A DNA stretch of 64,000 bases, from contig NC_081405.1 of NCBI RefSeq assembly GCF_030272615.1, positions 468,584,008 to 468,648,007 of the forward strand. The letters run 5' to 3'. A program made the position numbers and the translations under genes. This document shows positions 59,534 to 64,000 of this stretch, piece by piece. Positions within the stretch are counted from its first letter, which is position 1; every line of letters starts with the position of its first letter. Under the pieces are notes generated by a model. It had not been told where the DNA came from, ran no database searches, and was given only the letters and a program-made list of their open reading frames with translations. The stretch is from Cryptomeria japonica. Its lineage: Eukaryota > Streptophyta > Pinopsida > Cupressales > Cupressaceae.

Positions 59534-60745
59534 CAGACATATCAAATTTGAATCCTTCAAGCACATGTCTCATCCAGATTGCCTGTGTGCAATTCATTGA
59601 TGTTGCAACATACTCTGCTTCTGCTATTGACTGAGAAATACAAGTTTTCTTCTTACTTGTCCAAGCAACCAATGTGCCTCCAAAATGAAAATCTCCACCG
59701 ATAGTTCTTTTCCGGTCATCAACTTTTCTTGCCCAATCTGCATCAGTAAACACATTCAAAGAAAAAATTCCTTTACAAGGATACCATAAACCATAATCTA
59801 CTATGCCTTTCAAGTACCAAAATATCCTTTTCACTGCTACCAAGTGATTCTCCTTGGGATCCTTTTGAAATATAGAAACAATATCAAGTCTACTATGAAC
59901 GATATAATGCAATTTACCAATCATAGAACTGTATTATTTCTCATCAATAGATGGTGAATCATCTTGTTTACACAACTTGCAACTTGTCACCATCAGAGGA
60001 CCAACCGGTTTACAATCCTCCATGCCAAATGTTTTCAACACCTCTTTGACATACTTAATCTGGCAGATAAAAATTCTAACATCTAATTGTTGTACCTGCA
60101 ACCCAATGAAAAATTTAATGTCACCAATAAGAGAAATCTCAAATTCCTTTTTTATCTCCTCAACAAAATCCATTAATAAGTCATCATTACCATAAAAAAT
60201 TATGTCATCCACAAATAATTCAGCTATTAATACTTTATCTCCATCAATCTTTAGATATATGTTACCGTCCTCACTGGTACGTTCGAATCATATCTTGATC
60301 AGGTGTGAACGAAATATTTCAAACCATGCTCTCGATGCCTACTTCAATCCATACAGTTCCTTATGTAGTTTGCAAACCATATCTTGTCTTCAGACAAAGC
60401 AAATCCATTTGGTTGTTCTATGTATATTTCCTCTTCAAGAATGCCATTAAGAAAATCTGATTTAACATCCATCTTATAGACTTTAAATCCTTTAAATGTA
60501 GCATAAGCAAGTAGCATTATTACTCCTTACAATATCTCCATTGGTACAAAGGTTTCACCATAATCTTCTCCTTCTTCTTGTGCATAGCCTTTGCAAACCA
60601 ATCTTGCTTTATTTCTCACAACCTTGCCTTCTTCATTTAACTTGTTTCTAACGACCCATTTAGTTCCAATCACATTCTTGTCTTCTGTTCTGGGAACAAG
60701 TGTCCATGTCTTTTTCTTCTCTATCTGATCCAACTCCTCATTCAT
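59534..60745 (-). pseudogene. copia-2 reverse transcriptase and RNase H N-terminus
   Basis: 60745-60527 carries NEELDQIEKKKTWTLVPR and ARLVCKGYAQEEGEDYGETF. 60480-60215 is broken but ends in LFVDDIIFYG, an intact catalytic YVDD-type motif. 60212-59934 continues with FEISLIGDIKFFIGLQV. RNase H starts at 59924: FTDADWARKVDDRKRTIGGD and SQSIAEAEYVATSMNCTQA. The frame ends at GFKFDMS, where gypsy-2 is inserted. Confidence 0.9.
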
Positions 60746-60871
60746 TGCATTAATCTAGTCCTCATCCTTTAATGCCTCTCTTATTGTTTTCAACTCAATT
60801 GTAGAAATCATATAGGAATTTTCTCTGATTTTCCTCCTTGTTTGTACTCCAGGTTTTTTATCTCCAATTAT

Positions 60872-61955
60872 TTATTCTTCTGAGTGATTTATCCTGGCAT
60901 ACCTTGGAATAACCAGTTTTGGTGTTGTGCTTCCTGCTTCATATTCTTCATCTTCTTCATCGCTCTCTACATTTACCGGTTGAGCACCTATTTTTGCAAC
61001 ATTTTGTTCATCAGTCTTCTGCACTTCCGATTCTATAAACACAAGCCTTTCTTCATCTTTCTCAGGCTTAGATCTACTGGTCTCTCTAGATTTCTCAGAG
61101 AGTTCATCTATCTTCACATTAGCACTCTCAATGACCTTCTTAGTTCTCTTGTTATAACATTTAAATGCCTTACTCTTTGTAGAGTAACCAAGAAAAATTC
61201 CTCCATCACACTTAGCATCAAAGATTTCAGTGTAATCATCTCTCTTAATATAACATTTACTCCCAATTTTTTTGAAATAACTTACACTAGGAGTCTTTCC
61301 ATGCCATAATTCATAAGGTGTTTTGTTATTACCTTTTTTGACAAGTACCCGGTTCAAAGTATAAACAATAGTGTTGACTGCTTCTCTCCAAACATTTTCG
61401 GTACTTCACCTTGAATCATCATAATTCTAGCAACTTCAACAATTATTCTATTCATTCTCTCTACTATCCCATTCTTTTGTGGAGTTCTAGGAGCTAACAT
61501 TTGCTGCTTAATTCCCTATTCATCACAAAAATTTACAAACTCATCAGAAGTAAATTCACCTCCTCGGTGAGATCTCAAACATTTTAGATTCTTCCCGGTA
61601 TCTTTCTCAACAAGAGATTTAAAATCCTTAAACTTACTGAATGTCTTAGACTTTTCTCTCAGAAAATTTACCCAAATCATTTTGGAATAATCATCAATAA
61701 AGATCATAAAATAATTATCACCAAAATAGCTCTTAGTCCTCATAGGACCACAAAGATCAGTATAAACCAAATCAAGAATATTCTCAAATAGAAAGAATTA
61801 CTCTTAAGAGATACAAAGGTCATCCTACCCATTTGACAATCCTTGCATAACACATTGTCTAGTTTCACAAACTGGGGCAAACCTCTCAAAATACTTGACT
61901 TACTAACTTTAATCAAATTGTCAAAATTGACATGACAAAATATCTTGTGCCACAA
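60872..61955 (-). pseudogene. copia-2 integrase
   Basis: The N-terminus (61955-61740) has MWHKIFCHVNFDNL and CKDCQMG (HHCC). The core (61770-61516) has YTDLCGPMRTKS, IFIDDYSKMIWV and KCLRSHRGGEFTSDEF, in which D of the usual S.R.D.GGEF is H. 61357-60872 is the C-terminal KTPYELWHGKTPSVSYFKKI and CDGGIFLGYSTKSKAFKCYN block, followed by an acidic tail. It has frameshifts near 61790 and 61400. Confidence 0.9.
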
Positions 61956-62597
61956 CTAGCTGTCTTCAATCTTCGCCACCAAACAATCATTTATATTCAT
62001 ATTCAGATGAAATAGATTACCTCTAGTTTGATTCCCAGTAGCAATCAATTCTCCATTATTTCCAAGAATGCTACACACTCCACTTTTGAACTCAAGTAGA
62101 TATCCCTTATGATTAAGTTGTCCAACACTCAAGAGGTTATGTTTTAGTCCTTCAACCCAAAAGACATCATTTGTATTACTCTTCTCATTTAATGAAATTG
62201 ATCCTTTACCTTTAACCATGCAGGGAGAGTTATTACCAAATCTTACAACACCTCCATCAAACTCTTCAAGGGATAAGAACTTACTTTTTTCACCAGTCAT
62301 GTGGTGTGAGCAACCACTATCTATTATCCATTCATCATTGTTATCCATGTGAGACACCAAAGCCTTCTCATCAGTCAGATCTTCCTTCACAACAACAAAT
62401 ACTATCTCCTCATTGTCATCTTCTTCTGATTCATCATTGGCCACACCTTCATCCACTACAACATAACAATGTTTCTTGCCTTTTCCTTTGAATCTCCTAA
62501 ACTTATCTTTCTTATCAGTGTTAGAGTAGTTAGCAACAATGTGTCCAATTTTACTACAAGAGAAACACATCAAGGGTAATTTAACTTTATATTTATA
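61956..62597 (-). pseudogene. copia-2 gag zinc knuckle and protease (N-terminus cut off)
   Basis: 205 open codons: CFSCSKIGHIVANY is a zinc knuckle with the last Cys changed to Tyr, and DSGCSHHMTGEKSKFLSL is the protease with DSG intact. The following VRFGNNSPCMVKGKG and LLSVGQLNHKGY lead to the pre-integrase region. Upstream the frame runs to KYKVKLPLM and stops near 62598, where unrelated sequence begins. The rest of gag is missing. Confidence 0.88.
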
Positions 62598-63771
62598 TGT
62601 TCTTATGATGGTGGGAAAATTATGAGTGATGGATCAAGAGGAAAACTAACCCTTTCCCTCAGAGAGAGATGAGAGTTTCACTATTGATTATCCTTCATGC
62701 ACTTTTCACCATTACATTAGGGAGATAAGGGGTAATTCACTAGATCCAATCTCCACACAAAGATGATAGATTGAATTCTGAATAAATTAAGGATGTTATG
62801 ATGACCCCCTTATTCCCTTTTGTTTGATTTGAAATAGAAATTGTTTGAATTATGTAGTGCAAAAGTGACAAATAATCGATTATAACTTGAGATCTGAATA
62901 TGGGATGAAGTTGTGCACTTGGATTTGGTAGTAAAATGTCGAGACAAAGTCGCCCTGCAAATTTGACAAAAAAGTTGTCTAGACCGTGGTGGGAATGTAT
63001 ACGGTCCTTCAAAAAATCCATGAAATGAAAAGGGTTTTTCCACCTCTGCAAATGAAGCCTGAATAGAAAAGTACAGCTGCACACCTACAACCTACACACA
63101 TAAAAGAGAGGGAGATGTGTTTGGATTGGGGGTTTGCCTTTAGGTCAAATCCCAGTTTTGGAATTAATCAAGTAATGAAAGAAAGTACTTGCAAGTAGAT
63201 GTAAATGAAAGACTAAATTGTAAATCACCTCAAGGGAGGTTTTAGTAGCAATGTTGATAGAAATGCTTGTATGGAATTGAATGTTGAAATCAATCTCCTC
63301 TTCAATGGTTGAATCCTTGACTTGAATACAACTCCTAGACTTGAAGGGAGACTTGAGACTGCTCAATGTTGGAAAAGAATGCTTGAATACTTGATCACTT
63401 GAGCATATCCAACTTTGACCTCTCCAACTTATGCAAATGATAGCACAAATGCTCCTTAAATACATGTTTGAAGGATTTGAATTTCATCATGGAACAACAT
63501 CGAGGAGATTTCCCACTCACTACACAACCCACAATGCTTGCACTAGAAAGGTCCTTCCCCAAAATAGGGCAGGGATAGGGATGCCATGCCCCTCTCCTAC
63601 CCCCATCTCTAGGGCAGAGTGTGGACAAAGTGATGTAGAGGCCAAGGAAGAAGCAATTTTCACAAGCTGAGAACTCTCCGATCTCCGATCAGGCTAGAGG
63701 ATTCGAGTTCGCATGCGTGAGGACCCTAATATAGTCGTAAATTGCTAGGGTCACAATTTTATGACACTACA
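62598..63771 (-). repeat. Probable LTR of a further gypsy element
   Basis: Copia-2 coding ends abruptly at 62597. The new sequence starts TGTTCTTATGATGG and could end at TATGACACTACA (63771), after which TTTAGCTCCCACTTTAG resembles the complement of a polypurine tract. This would be the 3' LTR of a minus-strand element continuing past the window. No second copy is available to prove it. No gene is seen inside. Confidence 0.4.
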
Positions 63772-64000
63772 TTTAGCTCCCACTTTAGCAGGATTATAAG
63801 CATATGCTGATACTTCTGGTAAAGTATAAGAAAACAAGATTGAAAGACTTTCACCATGTCAAGGAGGCAAGATGCACCAAGCCCCCAGTGGACTTAGGAT
63901 CGTATGATTTCGATTGACAAAGTAAAAGGGAAGATTAGGAAGGGGAAAACCATGATTGTAGGTAGCAAAGTTCCCTTCACTATGAGTAATGCAAGCAAGG
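63772..64000. other. Window end, no recognisable gene
   Basis: 229 bp following the probable LTR; likely the 3' end of the internal region of that element. Nothing codes recognisably. Confidence 0.4.

Larger units (their letters stand above)
19290..62597 (-). mobile_element. Ty1/copia retrotransposon copia-2, split by two nested gypsy elements
   Basis: The 3' LTR is at 19290-20822. The internal region is found in pieces at 20823-20930, 46920-47467 and 59534-62597, which read on the minus strand as one continuous copia polyprotein once the insertions at 20931-46918 and 47468-59533 are removed. The RNase H coding sequence is interrupted at GFKFDMS by the second gypsy and resumes as EPVTIYYDNTSAINISKN at 47465. 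The 5' end (start of gag, PBS, 5' LTR) lies outside the window or beyond a further insertion at 62598. Confidence 0.88.

Overview
The window looks like intergenic DNA from a large, repeat-rich plant genome. I find no intact host gene, rRNA, tRNA or CRISPR array. Nearly everything is transposon-derived: a LINE, two Ty1/copia families, at least three Ty3/gypsy elements and one CACTA DNA transposon, nested in each other and carrying stops and frameshifts. The age of the elements, Tat/Ogre-like gypsy elements with LTRs over 4.5 kb, and low gene density suggest a gymnosperm, but that is inference.

Layout. 1-5330: minus-strand LINE relic, split by a 1.5 kb non-coding segment. 6400-9850: minus-strand relic of an unknown protein family, with an array of 32-bp palindromes upstream (10009-10305). 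10313-17339: near-complete minus-strand copia element (copia-1). 17340-18181: gypsy integrase fragment. 18182-19289: third copia-1 LTR, broken by a second minus-strand copia element (copia-2, from 19290 to about 62597). Copia-2 holds two large insertions. One is a plus-strand giant-LTR gypsy (20931-46918, TSD TGCAC). The other is a minus-strand gypsy lacking its RT core (47468-59533, TSD CAAAC/CAGAC). A possible further LTR interrupts the copia-2 gag at 62598.

The giant-LTR gypsy has an ORF of about 966 codons inside each LTR, 110 bp downstream of a TATA-like box, so it would be the first ORF of the genomic RNA. Its protein is homologous to the relic at 6400-9850. An extra RNase H domain sits between protease and RT.

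The most striking system is a 9,070-bp CACTA transposon (32320-41389) in the 3' LTR of that gypsy, with CACTA/TAGTG ends, a TAT target duplication and no recognisable transposase. Its right half consists largely of captured pieces of a host DRM-type de novo DNA methyltransferase gene, arranged to fold. A 2.2-kb near-perfect palindrome (38834-41064) carries motifs VI-X on both arms. Three tandem 637-bp repeats (36490-38400) each carry motif I sense copies plus an antisense copy forming a hairpin. The pieces are frameshifted and cannot make protein, but their RNA could form long dsRNA matching the gene that directs transposon methylation. Rice CACTA elements encode miR820 against OsDRM2. This appears to be an analogous anti-silencing device built from inverted gene capture.
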